The notes under the pieces were generated by a model. It made no database searches. It was not told the DNA's origin and saw only the letters and a list, made by a program, of their open reading frames with translations. This document shows positions 17,068 to 29,980 of a DNA stretch of 64,000 bases, piece by piece; the stretch's first letter is position 1, and every line of letters begins with the position of its first letter. Origin of the DNA: Terriglobus aquaticus (GTDB lineage: Bacteria; Acidobacteriota; Terriglobia; Terriglobales; Acidobacteriaceae); contig NZ_JAGSYB010000001.1 in assembly GCF_025685415.1 (NCBI RefSeq), positions 248,001-312,000 of the forward strand, written 5' to 3'. The position numbers and the translations under genes were made by a program.

Positions 17068-18300
17068 ATGTCATTGGGTGTACTCAACAACATCTCCGCG
17101 ATTTACGCGCAGAACAATCTAAACAGCACGCAGTCCAGCCTCTCCAAGACGCTGCAGCAGTTGTCTTCGGGATCGCGCATCAACTCCGGCGCGGACGACG
17201 CCGCTGGCCTCGCCGTTGCGGACGGTCTTGCCGCAAACTCCACGGCGCTGGCACAGTCCTCGCGCAACGCCAGCGATGCCATCGGCTTGCTGCAGACTGC
17301 AGACGGCGCCTTGTCCCAGGTAACCACCCTGCTAAACCGCGCCGTTACGCTGGCCACCGAAGCCGGTAACGGGACGCTTAGCACGTCCCAGCTCTCGTCT
17401 GCGAACCAGGAGTATCAGGACATCCTGACGCAGGTGAACAACATTGGCAGCACGACCAACTTCAACAACACCTCAGTGTTCTCCAACACGGCCCGAAACT
17501 TCTTCGTATCGGACGGCACCTCGAGCGGTTCCACCACGTACACCGATACGATCGGTACGCTGACCACGGCCAGTGTGGGTACGACTGCGGGGACGGCGGC
17601 AGCCACCACCTCGCCAACAGTCACCAACGGCACGGCTGCGGCGTACGCCAGCAGCACGGGAACCGCAGGTACCGTGACCATCGCCCTGAACTCGACTCAC
17701 GCGACCGATACGTTCGGCGGCGCTTTGACTGTCTCCTACGGCGGCAACAACGTCAGCATGAACATCGCAGCGGGAACCACCGGAGCGAACCTGGTTGCGG
17801 CGCTGAACGCCAGCGGCGGCGCTTTCGCCACCGCGGGCATTACGGCATCGCTCTCCGGCAGCACGCTGACGCTGACCGGTGCAACTCCCACCGGTTCGGG
17901 TTCGGTTGCCTCCAATGCCCTGGTTGCGGCTAGCTCTGGCAATACCTTTGCGGAAACTGTGCCTGCCGGCCCCGCCGGATCAGGTCAGGATCTGTCGGCG
18001 ATCGCGCTCGACACCTCCGACCACGCGAAGACCGTGCTGACCAATCTGACCACGGCCATCGCGGACGTCGCCTACCAGCGCGGTTCGATCGGCGCCAACA
18101 TCAACCAGCTCTCCTCTGCGCAGTCGGTTACCTCGGCCGAGCAGACGAACCTGACCAGCGCAGAGAACAACATCACCGCCACGGACTATGGCCAGGCCGC
18201 TTCAGACCTGTCGAAATACCAGGTGCTCTCGCAGACAGGCATCAGTGCTCTGGCGCAGGCCAACTCGGTTCAGCAGGAGGTACTCAAGCTGCTGCAATAG
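17068..18300 (+). CDS. fliC: Flagellin
   Basis: 410 residues. Filament subunit exported through the flagellar type III apparatus. The conserved N-terminal D0/D1 region begins SLGVLNNISAIYAQNNLNS and includes LSSGSRINSGADDAAGLAVA. The C-terminal D0/D1 includes GANINQLSSAQ and ISALAQANSVQQEVLKLLQ. The middle (about 150-310) is Ala/Thr/Gly-rich and is the surface-exposed variable domain. No cysteine, as usual for flagellins. Confidence 0.97.
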   Translation: MSLGVLNNISAIYAQNNLNSTQSSLSKTLQQLSSGSRINSGADDAAGLAVADGLAANSTALAQSSRNASDAIGLLQTADGALSQVTTLLNRAVTLATEAGNGTLSTSQLSSANQEYQDILTQVNNIGSTTNFNNTSVFSNTARNFFVSDGTSSGSTTYTDTIGTLTTASVGTTAGTAAATTSPTVTNGTAAAYASSTGTAGTVTIALNSTHATDTFGGALTVSYGGNNVSMNIAAGTTGANLVAALNASGGAFATAGITASLSGSTLTLTGATPTGSGSVASNALVAASSGNTFAETVPAGPAGSGQDLSAIALDTSDHAKTVLTNLTTAIADVAYQRGSIGANINQLSSAQSVTSAEQTNLTSAENNITATDYGQAASDLSKYQVLSQTGISALAQANSVQQEVLKLLQ

Positions 18301-18444
18301 TTCTGAGGAGAAGCGGGCCGGCGCGGGAACACCGTGGTCGGCCTTTCTCGTCCGTGTCGGCGTGCCGTTGCTTAGAAGGTTCTTACGGCGCCGCGGATCG
18401 GTGGCAGCGTACGTGCAGAGTGCAGGGCAGGAGAGGAGAGCCTG

Positions 18445-19806
18445 GTGGGATCAGTCGGCATCAACTTTGGATCAGCAACCAGCGGCGCGGGCTTCGACGT
18501 GGCGTCTACCGTCAGCAGCATCATGGCGCTGGAACGCACGCCGGAAACGGCCTGGGCGAATCAGACGACTGCTCTGCAGGCGCAGGACACCGCCCTGACC
18601 GCACTGGGGTCGAACGCCTCGGCCCTCAGCACCGCGCTCTCTTCGCTGACTAGCTTTGACGGTGTGTTTTCGAAGATGCAGGGCGCCAGCTCTGACCTGT
18701 CCGCGGTCGCGCTGACCTCGGTCGGCTCTACGGCGCAGAGCGGTACTCACACCCTTGCGGTGGCCCAACTAGCGACCACAGCGCAGCAGTACTCCAGCCA
18801 AATAGCGACGTCGGCCAGGCTTTCGGGGTCACTCTCGCTGCATACTTCGGGCGCAAGCGCAGCGACCACTATCTCCATCGCGCCCGGATCTTCGCTGGGC
18901 GACGTAGCGGCGCAGATCAACAGCAGTGGAGCGGGTGTGCAAGCGGCCGTGCTTTCGGACAGCAGCGGGCAATACCTCTCGTTGACCAGCAAACAAAGTG
19001 GAGCCGCGGGTGACCTGACCGTCACATCCAGCATGCAGGATGCTGGGGGCAACGCCGTCAGCTTCAGCGTGGCGCAGACCGGCATCGACGCGAAGTACAA
19101 GCTGGACGGAGTGAACCTGACCAGCAGCAGCAACACCGTGACGGGTGCGCTGCCAGGTGTGTCCTTCCAACTGACGGGGCTCTCCAGTAACGTCACGGTT
19201 CAGGTGGCACCGGACGAGTCCGGCATCGAATCTGCCCTGCAGACATTCATTTCGGCGTACAACACACTGAGCAAGTCGTTGACCGCGCAAGAGGGCAAAG
19301 ATTCCAGCGGGAACGCGGAACCGTTGTACGGCAGCACGGTCGTCTCGCAGATCCAATCGACATTGAGCTCTGCGTTTGCTACGCAGCCCAGTGGAACCAA
19401 CGCCGGGCTCTCCTTGACTTCGCTCGGCTTGTCACTGGGCGTCGACGGCACGCTCTCGCTCGACACCGGCGTGCTCGGAGCGGCGCTAGCCAGCAACTTC
19501 AGCGGCGTGGCTGACAGCTTCATGGTGGTAGGCGGATTTGGCCAGACATTCAGCGCGGCGCTGAACAGCATCGGCTCGTCGACAACCGGCACCATCTCTA
19601 TGGCGCTGGCCAATAACAGCAGCGCCGAAGCCACCCTGGCCGACAACAAGACAACGCTTGAGGCGCGGCTGACCGCCTACAGCGCGAACCTGACGACCGA
19701 ACTGAACACGGCCAACCAAGTGCTGCAGGCGATCCCGCAGCAACTGAATGAGGTCGACCAGATGTTCTACAGCATCAGCGGCTACCAGAGCGGTTCGAGC
19801 CACTAA
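18445..19806 (+). CDS. fliD: Flagellar filament cap protein FliD (HAP2)
   Basis: 453 residues. Caps the growing filament and folds flagellin. GTG start with an AGGAG site just upstream. The N-terminus (GINFGSATSGAGFDVASTV) has the usual short FliD lead, and later segments FISAYNTLSKSLTAQEG and SLGLSLGVDGTLSLDTG are characteristic. The C-terminal coiled region is rich in Leu, Ala and Asn. It follows flagellin after 144 nt, in the common fliC-fliD-fliS order. Confidence 0.94.
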   Translation: MGSVGINFGSATSGAGFDVASTVSSIMALERTPETAWANQTTALQAQDTALTALGSNASALSTALSSLTSFDGVFSKMQGASSDLSAVALTSVGSTAQSGTHTLAVAQLATTAQQYSSQIATSARLSGSLSLHTSGASAATTISIAPGSSLGDVAAQINSSGAGVQAAVLSDSSGQYLSLTSKQSGAAGDLTVTSSMQDAGGNAVSFSVAQTGIDAKYKLDGVNLTSSSNTVTGALPGVSFQLTGLSSNVTVQVAPDESGIESALQTFISAYNTLSKSLTAQEGKDSSGNAEPLYGSTVVSQIQSTLSSAFATQPSGTNAGLSLTSLGLSLGVDGTLSLDTGVLGAALASNFSGVADSFMVVGGFGQTFSAALNSIGSSTTGTISMALANNSSAEATLADNKTTLEARLTAYSANLTTELNTANQVLQAIPQQLNEVDQMFYSISGYQSGSSH

Positions 19807-19846
19807 CGGTAAGTCGACCCAGAGATTGCAACCAGCAAGGAGATTT

Positions 19847-20323
19847 ATGCGCTATCAGGAACAAGCCTTGGCAGGAGCCACGGGAGTCGATCTGATTGTG
19901 AGCCTGTACGACGGTTGGCTCCGCTTTCTGTATCGCGCCGCAAAGGCGGTCGAAGAGGACGACGTGATCGACCGGCGGTACGCAGTCAAGCGCGCTCTCG
20001 ACATCCTCATGTACCTGCAGGCCCGCCTGCGCATGGATTGCGGAGCACCGGCCGTCGCCCTGAACGACTTCTACGCGGCCATGTTTACGATGACGCTGGA
20101 AGCTTCGAGGGCAAACTCCGCCGCGCAGATGCAGGAAGTGATCTCCTGCGTCCGTAACGTTCGCGAGGCCTGGGTTGTGGTTGCACGGGATCCCGAAGCC
20201 AACCGGATGCTGCCACGGGAGCTCCGAATCGCTGGCGAACGCTCGCAGCGAGTGCTGCCTGCCGGCGTACATGCACACCGGACCGAGGTGCAGGCCGGAC
20301 AACCGCTTCGGCTGGCGGTATAG
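19847..20323 (+). CDS. fliS: Flagellin export chaperone FliS
   Basis: 158 residues. Binds the flagellin C-terminus in the cytosol to stop early polymerisation. The start ATG at 19847 has a strong AAGGAG site. The YQEQALAGATGVDLIVSLYDG opening matches the FliS family Tyr-rich lead, and a four-helix Ala/Leu/Arg body follows. The last 40 residues or so (GERSQRVLPAGVHAHRTE onward) extend past the usual fold. Confidence 0.85.
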   Translation: MRYQEQALAGATGVDLIVSLYDGWLRFLYRAAKAVEEDDVIDRRYAVKRALDILMYLQARLRMDCGAPAVALNDFYAAMFTMTLEASRANSAAQMQEVISCVRNVREAWVVVARDPEANRMLPRELRIAGERSQRVLPAGVHAHRTEVQAGQPLRLAV

Positions 20324-20719
20324 CGTAGGACGGTCCGCGAGCTTCGCGAACGGTCGAGACGAAGGTACGCTGGCCCGCTCCGACTCTCGTGGCGGACCTG
20401 ATTAAGGTAAGTTCTTCTCCGTACGCGGAGGACCACTTACTCAAACCTTCTGTACAAAATCTACACAGAACAGGGCGGTACCGGCTCATGAGCCACCTGT
20501 TTTGCGGGAGAGTGAAAAAATCCTCTGACAAAGACATGCACCGGGAGTGTAGCGACGTTTCCGCGACGGCTTTGGGCAGGGCGGCAAACTTTGTGACGCA
20601 TCATGCCGTCTCAATAAGTATGGCTCGTTACCCCCAAACTTGCCGGCCGTTCCTCTCAGTCGCGCTTGTCGGCGCACCTGGAAACCCTGTGTTGCCGCAT
20701 TCGTCTTTTGGAGGACATC
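20324..20719. other. Intergenic region with a long imperfect hairpin
   Basis: 396 nt with no convincing gene. At 20407-20440 GTAAGT pairs with ACTTAC and, inside a symmetric 4-nt internal loop, CTCCG pairs with CGGAG around a TACG loop. No T-run follows, so this is not a classical terminator. A possible promoter (TTGTGA, 18 nt, TAAGTA) lies at about 20590-20620 ahead of the HTH gene, but it is weak evidence. The last 9 nt before the gene hold its GGAGG site. Confidence 0.5.
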
Positions 20720-21127
20720 GTGAATAAGATGCTAAGTTCCTGGAAAGAAATCGCGCACTTCTTCGGTAAAGGTGTGCGAACTGTACAGCGATGGGAGAAG
20801 ACGCTGGATCTTCCGATCCGCCGTCCGCCCGGCGCTCCCAGCAATGTTGTTCTTGCCCGCACCAGCGACCTGGAAGAGTGGATGCACCGCTCTGCTGCGG
20901 CTCGCGAGGCGGTGTCACAGCAGGATCCGCAGGTCGACGCTCTGCAGTCTGCGATCTCCGAGCTGGAGATCGAAGTGCGTGGGCTGAGCGGCGTAGGACC
21001 GCAGCCGGTCGAGGCCTCGGCAGAGAAGTCGACCGCGCAACCTGTAGAGCGCATTCAGCAAATCATCGCAATGGTGCGTGAACTCAAGCAGGATGGCGAC
21101 CACGGCTCGCTCAAGCGCGTCGCTTAA
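20720..21127 (+). CDS. Helix-turn-helix DNA-binding protein with coiled-coil tail
   Basis: 135 residues from a GTG at 20720, chosen because GGAGG sits 6 nt upstream. The N-terminal domain MLSSWKEIAHFFGKGVRTVQ and RWEKTLDLPIRRPPG is a MerR-like/excisionase-like winged HTH, a type repeatedly seen in acidobacterial genomes. The tail (about 70-130) is Glu/Gln/Ala-rich and ends in a heptad-like IQQIIAMVRELKQ helix, suggesting dimerisation. No receiver or ligand domain is visible. Target unknown. Confidence 0.75.
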   Translation: MNKMLSSWKEIAHFFGKGVRTVQRWEKTLDLPIRRPPGAPSNVVLARTSDLEEWMHRSAAAREAVSQQDPQVDALQSAISELEIEVRGLSGVGPQPVEASAEKSTAQPVERIQQIIAMVRELKQDGDHGSLKRVA

Positions 21128-21157
21128 CTCAGCTTCAACCATTCCGCACCAAACATG

Positions 21158-21182
21158 AGGCGCCGCAAACGCGGCGCCTTTT
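21158..21182 (+). terminator. Rho-independent terminator after the HTH gene
   Basis: AGGCGCCGC pairs with GCGGCGCCT around an AAAC loop, followed by TTTT. It is placed 30 nt after the HTH stop. Confidence 0.88.
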
Positions 21183-21297
21183 CATTTCGCAACACCGGAA
21201 TCGGTCCACTCGCCGACGTCGCATGGAGCCCTGCGTCAAGCCTCGGCCGCTACCATGAAGAGGTGGCGTTCACCGACGCCGCAGGGAGCAGGGAACC

Positions 21298-22884
21298 GTG
21301 GCATATCGGGATTTGCGAGAGTGGATCAAGGCGCTGGACAAGGCGGGCGAGCTGAAGAGAGTACGCGCCGAGGTCGACCCCGTCCTGGAGATGGCGGAGA
21401 TTGCCGATCGTGCTGCGAAGTCTGGCAAAGGCACGCCGCAGGCAGGCGGACCGGCTCTGCTCTTCGAGAACGTGAAAGGCCATCCGGGCGCTCGCGTTCT
21501 GATGAATCAGTTTGGAAGCATGCGGCGCATGCAGCTGGCCATGCAGGTGGACTCGCTGGACGAGATCGCCACGCGGATCGAGTCTCTGCTACAACCGCAA
21601 ATGCCTTCCAGCCTGGTGGACAAACTGAAGATGCTTCCCATGCTGGCCGACTTGGGCAAGGTTTTCCCCAAGGTGATCAACCGCAACGACGCGCCCTGCA
21701 AAGAGGTGATCCGTAAGGGCGCGGACGTAGACCTGACCAAGCTGCCCATTCTGCAGACGTGGCCTGGCGATGGTGGCCGTTTCATCACGCTGCCCTTGGT
21801 GATGACGCGCGACAGTAAATCCGGCAAGCGCAACGTGGGCATGTACCGCATGCAGGTCTATGACGAGCGCACAACAGGCATGCATTGGCAGCGGCAGAAA
21901 AATGCGGCGGACCACCTGCGTGAGCGCATGCGCGCCGCGGTGGCCAACGGAGCCGACCGCGTAAGCCTGATGGCGGAGACCGCTGGCGGTACCGCCGTAG
22001 CAACCACGGTGAACGGCCTGCCCGCTACTGCGCTGCAGAAGATCCGCGGCGAGCGTATGCACGTCGCGGTCGCCATCGGCACCGATCCCGCCACCACCTT
22101 CTCCGCGATCGTGCCAGCTCCGCCAGAGATTGAGGAGTTCCTAATCTCCGGGTTCCTTCGCCGCTCGCCTGTGGAACTGGTGAAAGCCGAGACCGTCGAC
22201 CTGGAGGTACCCGCGCATGCCGAGTACATCCTGGAGGGCTACGTGGACATTGGCGAACTGCGGGTGGAAGGGCCCTTTGGCGACCACACCGGCTTCTACA
22301 CCATGCCCGAAGAGTATCCCGTTTTTCACCTGACGGCGATCACGCATCGCAAGAACCCGATCTACGCTGCCACCATCGTCGGCAAGCCGCCCATGGAAGA
22401 TGCCTATCTTGCGAAGGCGGTGGAGCGCATCTTTCTGCCGCTCATGCGGCTCACACTGCCGGAGATCGTCGACGTGAACCTGCCGCCGGAAGGTGTGGCG
22501 CACAACCTGATGATTGTCAGCATCCGCAAGAGCTACGCCGGCCACGCGCGCAAGGTGATGAACGGCATCTGGGCACTCGGCCAGGCGATGTTCACCAAGT
22601 GCATCGTCGTGGTCGACGAGGACTGCGACGTGCAGGACGTGGGCGAAGTGGCGCTGCGCACCTTCAACAACATCGACCCGGAGCGGGACATTCAGTTCAC
22701 GCTAGGACCTGTGGACTCGCTCGACCATGCGTCGCGCCTGCCAAACTTTGGCAGCAAGATGGGCGTGGATGCAACGAGGAAGTGGCCTGCCGAGGGCTTC
22801 AACCGTCCGTGGCCTCAGATGCTCGAGATGCCCGGCGACGTGAAAGCCCGGGTCGACAAGCTCTGCCAGTCGCTCGGGTTTTAG
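21298..22884 (+). CDS. UbiD-family prenylated-FMN decarboxylase
   Basis: 528 residues. Non-oxidative decarboxylation of an aromatic or unsaturated acid using prenylated FMN. Family features are DLREWIKALDKAGELKRV, KRNVGMYRMQVYD, EGPFGDHTGFYTMPEEYPVF and PPMEDAYLAKAVERIFLP. GTG start at 21298. The usual roles are quinone biosynthesis (ubiquinone UbiD or futalosine-pathway menaquinone) or aromatic breakdown. With no ubiX or mqn gene nearby the substrate cannot be set from the sequence. Confidence 0.9.
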   Translation: MAYRDLREWIKALDKAGELKRVRAEVDPVLEMAEIADRAAKSGKGTPQAGGPALLFENVKGHPGARVLMNQFGSMRRMQLAMQVDSLDEIATRIESLLQPQMPSSLVDKLKMLPMLADLGKVFPKVINRNDAPCKEVIRKGADVDLTKLPILQTWPGDGGRFITLPLVMTRDSKSGKRNVGMYRMQVYDERTTGMHWQRQKNAADHLRERMRAAVANGADRVSLMAETAGGTAVATTVNGLPATALQKIRGERMHVAVAIGTDPATTFSAIVPAPPEIEEFLISGFLRRSPVELVKAETVDLEVPAHAEYILEGYVDIGELRVEGPFGDHTGFYTMPEEYPVFHLTAITHRKNPIYAATIVGKPPMEDAYLAKAVERIFLPLMRLTLPEIVDVNLPPEGVAHNLMIVSIRKSYAGHARKVMNGIWALGQAMFTKCIVVVDEDCDVQDVGEVALRTFNNIDPERDIQFTLGPVDSLDHASRLPNFGSKMGVDATRKWPAEGFNRPWPQMLEMPGDVKARVDKLCQSLGF

Positions 22885-22904
22885 CGAAGTCGAGGTCGGC
22901 GCAG

Positions 22905-23444
22905 CTACATCGCGCCGACGTTCTTCTCCGTCAACGAGTCCAGGTTGCGCGTCCAACGGCCCGGCATCTTGTCTTCGGTCAAAATCAGCTTGAAGGCTCC
23001 ATCCGCCGTGAGCGGTTTCCCATCTTCCGCGTCCGCAACGATCGCTTGTCCGCTGCGGCAACCCGGATCGGTGTCGCACATCGTCAGTACCACCTGAAAG
23101 TGGTCGGTCGCACCCGCAATCACGACGGTCGTCCGAGGTGACACGTGCGGTCCTGCGCCGGGCTTGCTGGCGACCAATGCCAGCAGGTCCTTCACGGGCA
23201 CGCCGCTGTATGTCTCCTGCTGATGGGTGTGTCCGTTGGTGACGGCCACGGAAACGTGCGGCAACGCCTTCAGGTCGTCCGCGGAAAGCGTCCGGGTTGA
23301 ACCGTCCAGCCCGGTCAGCGCCAGCGTCTTCGAGGGCACGCCGGCCTCGTGCTTCATGCCCTCATGGGCCATTTGCGCCGGCAATAAAGTCACGCAAACA
23401 GCGGGAAGCAGGGCAGCCGACAGGGCGAACAGAAGTCTTTTCAT
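22905..23444 (-). CDS. Secreted SUOX-fold (oxidoreductase molybdopterin-binding-like) protein
   Basis: 179 residues from the ATG at 23444: a Sec signal peptide MKRLLFALSAALLPAVCVTL, then a domain resembling the molybdopterin-binding fold of sulfite oxidases (LALTGLDGSTRTLSADDLKALP, YSGVPVKDLLALV). At under 150 mature residues it lacks a full enzyme, and the invariant cofactor Cys is not evident, since the Cys pair in MCDTDPGCRSG is not the usual site. Probably a non-catalytic periplasmic binding domain. A longer open frame overlaps nuoI and is not used. Confidence 0.75.
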   Translation of the reverse strand: MKRLLFALSAALLPAVCVTLLPAQMAHEGMKHEAGVPSKTLALTGLDGSTRTLSADDLKALPHVSVAVTNGHTHQQETYSGVPVKDLLALVASKPGAGPHVSPRTTVVIAGATDHFQVVLTMCDTDPGCRSGQAIVADAEDGKPLTADGAFKLILTEDKMPGRWTRNLDSLTEKNVGAM

Positions 23445-23483
23445 GCTGAAAAGCCTACGTCGGCCCCGGCGTATACTCAACCT

Positions 23484-23987
23484 ATGTCGATCCTCAAGAA
23501 TGCCGCCGGCATTGCCAAAGGCATGAGCATCACCTTCAAGGAAATGCTGCAGCCGGCCGAGGTGGAGAACTACCCGGATGGCCCGGGTCCCATGCGCGGT
23601 GCGATCTTCCAGGATCGCTTTCGCGGAAAGCACCAGTTGCAGCGTGACGAAAACGGCCTAGAAAAGTGCGTGGCCTGCTTCCTCTGCGCCGCGGCCTGCC
23701 CGTCCAACTGCATCTACATCGAAGCGGCTGAGAACACCGAGGAGCAGCGCATCAGCTCGGCCGAGCGCTACGCCAAGGTCTATAACATCGACTACAACCG
23801 CTGCATTTTCTGCGGCTACTGCGTCGAAGCTTGCCCGACGGACGCCATCACGCACGGCCATGGATTTGAACTGGCTAGCCTGAACGCGACCACCCTGGTC
23901 ATGCGCAAGGAAGACCTGCTGGTGCCGGGCTCGCCCAGCCCTCTGGTGGGCGGCAGTAAGGCCGACAAGGTTGAGGTGCTCTCGTAG
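23484..23987 (+). CDS. nuoI: NADH-quinone oxidoreductase subunit I
   Basis: 167 residues. Carries clusters N6a and N6b of complex I on the cytoplasmic arm. Two ferredoxin motifs, CVACFLCAAACP and CIFCGYCVEACPTDAI, are intact. The opening AKGMSITFKEMLQP matches the membrane-contact helix. It is alone here: no other nuo gene is adjacent, and nuoB is about 37 kb away. Either complex I genes are scattered in this genome or this is an extra copy. Confidence 0.95.
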   Translation: MSILKNAAGIAKGMSITFKEMLQPAEVENYPDGPGPMRGAIFQDRFRGKHQLQRDENGLEKCVACFLCAAACPSNCIYIEAAENTEEQRISSAERYAKVYNIDYNRCIFCGYCVEACPTDAITHGHGFELASLNATTLVMRKEDLLVPGSPSPLVGGSKADKVEVLS

Positions 23988-24059
23988 CTCGATCGCACAG
24001 AGACAACCCAGGCGCGGTGCCATTCAGGCAGCGCGCCTTTCTACTTGCAAGGAGAACTG

Positions 24060-26128
24060 ATGTCGATCGCTGAAAACCCTCTGCTGCAGCCAAGCACCCT
24101 TCCCTTCGGTGCACCGCACTTCGATCGCATTCAGGACGAGCACTATCCGGAGGCTTTCACCGCCGCCATGGCGGAACAGCGCGCCGAGGTGGAGGCGATC
24201 GCGAACGCCCCAGAGCCCGCAACTTTCGAGAACACGCTGGCAGCACTGGAGCGTACGGGCGCGGCCCTCAGCCGCGTCGCGTCGGCGTTCTTCTGTGTCG
24301 CTGGCGCGCATACCAACGATCGGCTACAGCAGATTCAGCAGGAGGTTGCGCCACAGCTCTCCGCGCACAGCGACGCGATCTACCTGGACGCAGCCCTGTT
24401 TGCGCGTGTTCACTCCGTTTATGAACAACGGCATGCCCTGCAGCTCGACTCCGAGTCGCTGCGGCTGCTGGAAGAAACGCACCAGCATTTTCTGCGGGCC
24501 GGAGCTCTGCTGGACGACGAGCAAAAAGAGCGTCTGAAAGCGCTGAATGCAGAGACGGCAACGCTGCAGGCCGCATTCGTCACCAAGGTGCTCACCGCGG
24601 CTCGCGAAGCGGCGCTGCATGTCATCGAAGTATCCGAACTGGAGGGGCTTTCCGGGGCGCAGATAGAGGCCGCCGCTGCTGCTGCGGCGTCGCGCGGCCT
24701 GGACGGCTACCTGCTGGTCCTGCAAAACACGACTCAGCAGCCGCTGTTGGAAGCGCTGGCAGTGCGGGAAACCCGTCGCAAGCTTTGGGAGAAGTCGCTT
24801 ACGCGGAACATGCAGGGCGATGCGAACGATACTCGCAACGGCATCGCACGATTGGCGCAACTGCGGGCCGAGCGCGCTGCCTTGCTGGGCCATCCGAATT
24901 ACGCAACGTGGAAGCTTGCCAACCAGATGGCCCAGACTCCCGCGAACGCCATCGCCTTCCTGGACCGCCTGGTACCTGCTGCGCGCACAGGCGTTACTCG
25001 CGAAGCGCAGGGGCTACGCGAGTACATAGCAGAGCAGGGCGCGGAGCATGAGTTGGCGCCCTATGACTGGGCTTTCTATGCGGAACAGGTACGCAAGGCC
25101 AAGTACGACTTGAACGAAGACGAGCTGAAGCCTTACTTCGAGCTCAACAATGTCTTCGAGCGTGGAGTTCTCTTTGCTGCTTCCGAGCTCTACGGTCTCC
25201 GTTTCGAACCTCGCACCGATCTTCCCGTGTACCACCCTGACGTGAGAACCTACACCGTCTTCGACGCGGACGGTTCCGAACTCGCGCTGCTCTACACCGA
25301 TTTCTACAAGCGCGATTCCAAGCGTGGTGGCGCGTGGATGAGCACGCTTGTGGACCAGTCGCGGCTGCTTGGCCAGCGGCCAATCATCACCAATACGTGC
25401 AATTACACGAAGCCAGCGGAAGGTCAGCCCTGCCTGCTCACCTCCGACGAAGTGGACACGCTCTTCCATGAGTTCGGCCACGCTCTGCACGGCCTGTTGT
25501 CTGACGTGACGTATGCCTCGCTCTCCGGCACGTCTGTCGCGCGGGACTTTGTCGAGTTCCCATCACAGTTCAATGAGCACTGGGCTAGTTACCCGACGGT
25601 GTTTGCGAATTTTGCGCGTCACCATGCGACGGGCGAGCCGATGCCGGCCGAGCTGGAAGCGAAGCTGCGCAAGGCGAAGCACTTCAACGGCGGCCACGCG
25701 CTTGCCGAAGTCCTGGCTGCAGCCGAACTCGATCTGCAGTGGCACACGCTGTCTGCCGAGGCGCCAGTGCAGGATCCTGACGAGTTCGAGCGCAAGGCGC
25801 TGGTGACGAAGCAGGTGGATTTCGACGCTGTGCCTCCGCGCTACTCCTCCACGTATTTCTCCCACATCTTCGGTGGTGGCTACTCGGCGGGTTACTACGC
25901 CTACCTGTGGGCAGAGATGCTGGACGCCGACGCGTATGCCTGGTTTGAGGAGTACGGTGGCCTGACTCGCGAGAATGGCGACCGGCTGCGGCGCATGGTT
26001 CTGTCGCGCGGCAACAGCGCGGATCCGGCGGAGCTGTACCGGGCTTGGCGCGGCGGCGATCCTCAGATCGGGCCCATGCTCGCTGGAAGGGGAATCGAGC
26101 TTGAGGTGCACGCAGACACCGCTGCCGT

Positions 26129-26132
<4 letters not shown>
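24060..26132 (+). CDS. M3-family metallopeptidase (oligopeptidase A / dipeptidyl carboxypeptidase type)
   Basis: 690 residues. Zinc oligopeptidase degrading short peptides. The zinc motif is in [14 protein letters not shown] near residue 475, with the downstream family segment [13 protein letters not shown]. The start is the ATG at 24060 because GGAGA lies just upstream; a slightly longer frame exists. No signal peptide is apparent, so probably cytosolic. The stop overlaps the stop of the convergent metH gene by 4 nt. Confidence 0.94.
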
Positions 26133-28845
<2,713 letters not shown>

Positions 28846-28849
<4 letters not shown>

Positions 28850-29964
28850 GCGGCGGCCGTTTCGGCTTCCAGCGCGCGTGGCTCCGCGTGCTCCAGCCGC
28901 TTGGCGATCGCGGAAATATGCTCCGGCGTGTTCCCACAGCAGCCGCCCGCGATATTCAGCAAACTTCCCTGCGCAAACTCGCCCAGGTATCGCGCCATGT
29001 CCTCGGGCTCCAGGTCGAACCCGGTGGGCGACAGAGGATTCGGTAGACCGGCGTTGGGGTACGCGGATACGGCAACCGTAGCGCGTGACGCAAGGTCGGC
29101 CAGAAATGGATACATCAGATCTGGCCCTAACGAGCAGTTCAGCCCCACGCTCAAGGGCCGTACATGCTCGACCGCGGTCCAGAAGGCTTCCACCGTCTGC
29201 GCGCTGATCATGGTTTCTCCACCTCGGCCAACGGCGGCGCTGATCATCACGGGGACTTCCGGTAGATTGGGCGCACGCTCGTCCAGAACTTCCCGAATTG
29301 CCACCAGCGCGGCTTTCGCATTCAATGAATCGAAGATCGTCTCGACCAGCAGCAGGTCGACTCCACCCGCCAGCAGCGCTCGCACCTGCTGCACATACGC
29401 CGCTTTTACCTGGTCGAAGGTGATGACCCGAAAGCCGGGATCGTCCGGGTCGGGAGAGTTCGACAGGGACACCGTCAATGGACCGATCGCCCCGGCCACA
29501 AAGCGTTGGCGCCCCGTGTCACTGCCCACCTGGTCGGCCAAGGTGCGGCACTGCTGCGCGCTTGTCTGGTTGATCTCCCACGCGAGGGCTTCCAGTTCCG
29601 GATCGCCGACGATGCTCGAGTAGAACTCCGGGTCTTTGCGGCCGCCGTGTTCTCGCGGATCATCGCGGAAGAACTCGCTTTGCGCGATGCTCGTCGCGCC
29701 AAAGGTGTTCGTCTCGAGGATGTCGGCACCAGCTTCCAGAAATCGACGGTGAATATCCAGGATCATCGCGGGCTGCGTCAGACTGAACAGGTCGCCGTTA
29801 TTCAGGAGGTCTTTGGGGGCATTGCGGAAGCGTTCTCCGCGCATGTCTGCCTCCGTCATCCCATATGTCCGGATGGTGGTTCCCATGGCGCCATCCAAAA
29901 TGGCAATGCGCTGCCGCAGTACATCACGGAGCGGGTGAGACGGAATGGAGGCACGGCCGGACAT
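28846..29964 (-). CDS. metH: Methionine synthase, homocysteine-binding chain
   Basis: 372 residues from an ATG at 29964. Betaine/homocysteine methyltransferase fold, with [12 protein letters not shown] at the start and the zinc cysteines in VGLNCSLGP and [13 protein letters not shown]. It corresponds to the first domain of single-chain MetH and ends before the pterin domain. The stop overlaps the GTG of the second chain, which should give balanced synthesis. A longer open frame to 30042 runs through the structured leader and was not used. Confidence 0.94.
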
Positions 29965-29980
29965 CGCTTCTATTCGATGA

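Noticed and set aside
21158-21182. Possible CRISPR-like repeat or attachment site
   Set aside because: A single GC-rich hairpin with T-run, best explained as a terminator.
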